64,000 nt of DNA. It comes from Aphanomyces cochlioides (Eukaryota > Oomycota > Saprolegniomycetes > Saprolegniales > Verrucalvaceae). Location of the stretch: the NCBI GenBank assembly GCA_019828595.1, contig JAHQRK010000018.1:310001-374000 (forward strand), in the 5' to 3' direction. Position 1 is the stretch's first letter, and every line of letters starts with the position of its first letter. The notes under the pieces are model-generated. The model did not search any database. It worked only from the letters and a program-made list of their open reading frames with translations, and was not told the DNA's origin. Below, piece by piece: positions 62,946-64,000 of the stretch. Position numbers and translations under genes: made by a program.

Positions 62946-64000
62946 GGATGCGCGCGAAACGTCCTTTCTTCGCGGCTCTTCAACCTCTAAGCTCCACTTT
63001 TCAAAAATAAACAGGAAATAAAGTGAGACTGAAATAGTGTGAGGTGTTGAAGGGGTTGGTCCATTTTGGGGTTTAGGGGTTCAGAGTGGTCTCGAAAATT
63101 TGATTCCGGAGGACTTGCCGAGCCAAACTGACATCGAATTGGAAATCCGACGGTGGACGGATTGAACGTTTGCTGACGAACTTCAGTTAAGCGCAGTGGT
63201 TAGCATAGGACTAACCTTGGATGGATGAAAACTGCGGAGAGGACTCTTCCTTCGCGTCCCCCTCCCCCGAGTGCCCCCTGTACATTAGTGGTGTTCAATT
63301 ATGCTTGATGAAAACACTTACAGTTAACTGTTAACTGATGGCAAAATCAAATAAATCAATTCTATTGGTCGAAACTGGGTATTTTTTGTTCCATCAATCA
63401 AACATTGGGCCGTCAACAAAATCGTTGACGGCTCAAGAGTGATGAGAGAGATTGATGAACGGCTCTCATCGATAACCAAGCTCATCGGAGTCAGGTCGCT
63501 TAATGGAAAAGCTGTGTCAGGAGATTGTGAACAAGCTTCAAGTCCCTGGACAAAGCAGACTATTGCTGCTTGTCGGTATTCTGCAGCATCTAAACATCAC
63601 CCTTCAAATCAACAATTCGATGAAATGAGACTATTGGACGAAAATGAAATTATTAACTCATTCATCAATCAAACAATCAATCTCAATTGAACACCACAAT
63701 TTACTTTCTCGTTCGGGTCATATGAATGCTCCTATATCAATGGCCCCATGAATCTTACGAGTTACGGCACAAATGCTTGCTCTATCTAGTTTTCACAAGC
63801 TACAGGAAGTTAGAAGAAGGGCCTGAGGACCTAAAGCGAAGATGCTGAATAGACCTGTGGCATTACGTAAAAAGAATATCCTGAGCACGTTACATTTACT
63901 TTGAGTCTCTGTCGGCTTAACGAAGCTACCGGTATTTCATTCTGGCTACGGGGATCGGTCCGAGAGAACAACAGATAGCACCAGACAACGAGTGGACGTG
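62946..64000. promoter_or_regulatory. dynein upstream region; no further gene seen
   Basis: A telomere-like block (63036-63082: gtgttgaaggggttggtcc, ttggggtttaggggttcag) lies 90-140 bp upstream of the dynein ATG, G-rich on the plus strand. The rest, to the window end, is AT-rich without a convincing coding frame. Confidence 0.45.

Noticed and set aside
63185..63235. tRNA- or SINE-like A-box (GCGCAGTGGTTAGCATAGG)
   Set aside because: The D-arm-like part is present, but no GGTTCGA-type B-box or closing acceptor stem follows, so no tRNA is supported.
63439..63690. Plus-strand frame of 83 codons near the window end
   Set aside because: AT-rich, ends in a low-complexity Asn/Ile tail and has no recognised motif or promoter element.

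Overview
The window is nuclear DNA from a flagellated eukaryotic microbe, most likely an oomycete (stramenopile) and perhaps a Saprolegniales/Aphanomyces-like species. The placement is an inference from four things. The genes have many very short introns: about 70 can be placed by reading frame, nearly all 40-54 nt. Intergenic gaps are extremely small. The flagellar inventory includes an axonemal dynein heavy chain, SF-assemblin and a thioredoxin of dynein-light-chain type. There are RWP-RK and SHAQKYF-type MYB regulators, and telomere-like CCCTAA blocks in promoters. No rRNA, tRNA or CRISPR locus was found.

Layout. 0.8-9.9 kb: RBR ubiquitin ligase, MFS transporter, a Rabex-like VPS9 protein, a zinc finger/tRNA-binding OB protein, a Nepro-like nucleolar protein, an unresolved membrane-protein locus and an RWP-RK protein. 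10.8-15.4 kb: two paralogous Cys-rich proteins flanking nucleoporin Nup62/Nsp1 and a patatin-like lipase. 15.5-20.4 kb: one 13-exon gene joining PH, VPS9, PDZ, ankyrin and RasGEF domains. 21-32.2 kb: a TOG/CAP-Gly microtubule protein, Ost3/6, a CDK-like kinase, SF-assemblin, a thioredoxin, a RanBP2-finger protein with an 8-nt exon, ITP pyrophosphatase and a kinesin-3-like protein with an eroded motor. 32.2-36 kb: gene-poor, with a perfect 47-bp hairpin, a direct-repeat-flanked block and a MYB-like gene. 36.3-38.8 kb: M13 peptidase. 39.0-44.7 kb: a transposon cluster (PIF/Harbinger, a hAT-like element and a MITE). 45.3-63 kb: dihydrodiol dehydrogenase, a RING protein, a LYR/zinc-ribbon protein and a 4,642-residue dynein heavy chain.

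How the parts connect. Several genes serve the flagellum and microtubules (dynein heavy chain, thioredoxin, SF-assemblin, TOG/CAP-Gly protein, kinesin-like protein). Two serve Rab5/Ras switching (the two VPS9 proteins). The strongest unexplained signals are non-coding. Phased CCAAT arrays (TGATTGG every 29-33 bp) lie in at least four intergenic regions. A palindrome, TTATCCGGATAA, recurs at promoters. Degenerate telomere-like blocks also sit at gene starts. Together they look like a promoter grammar for this genome.
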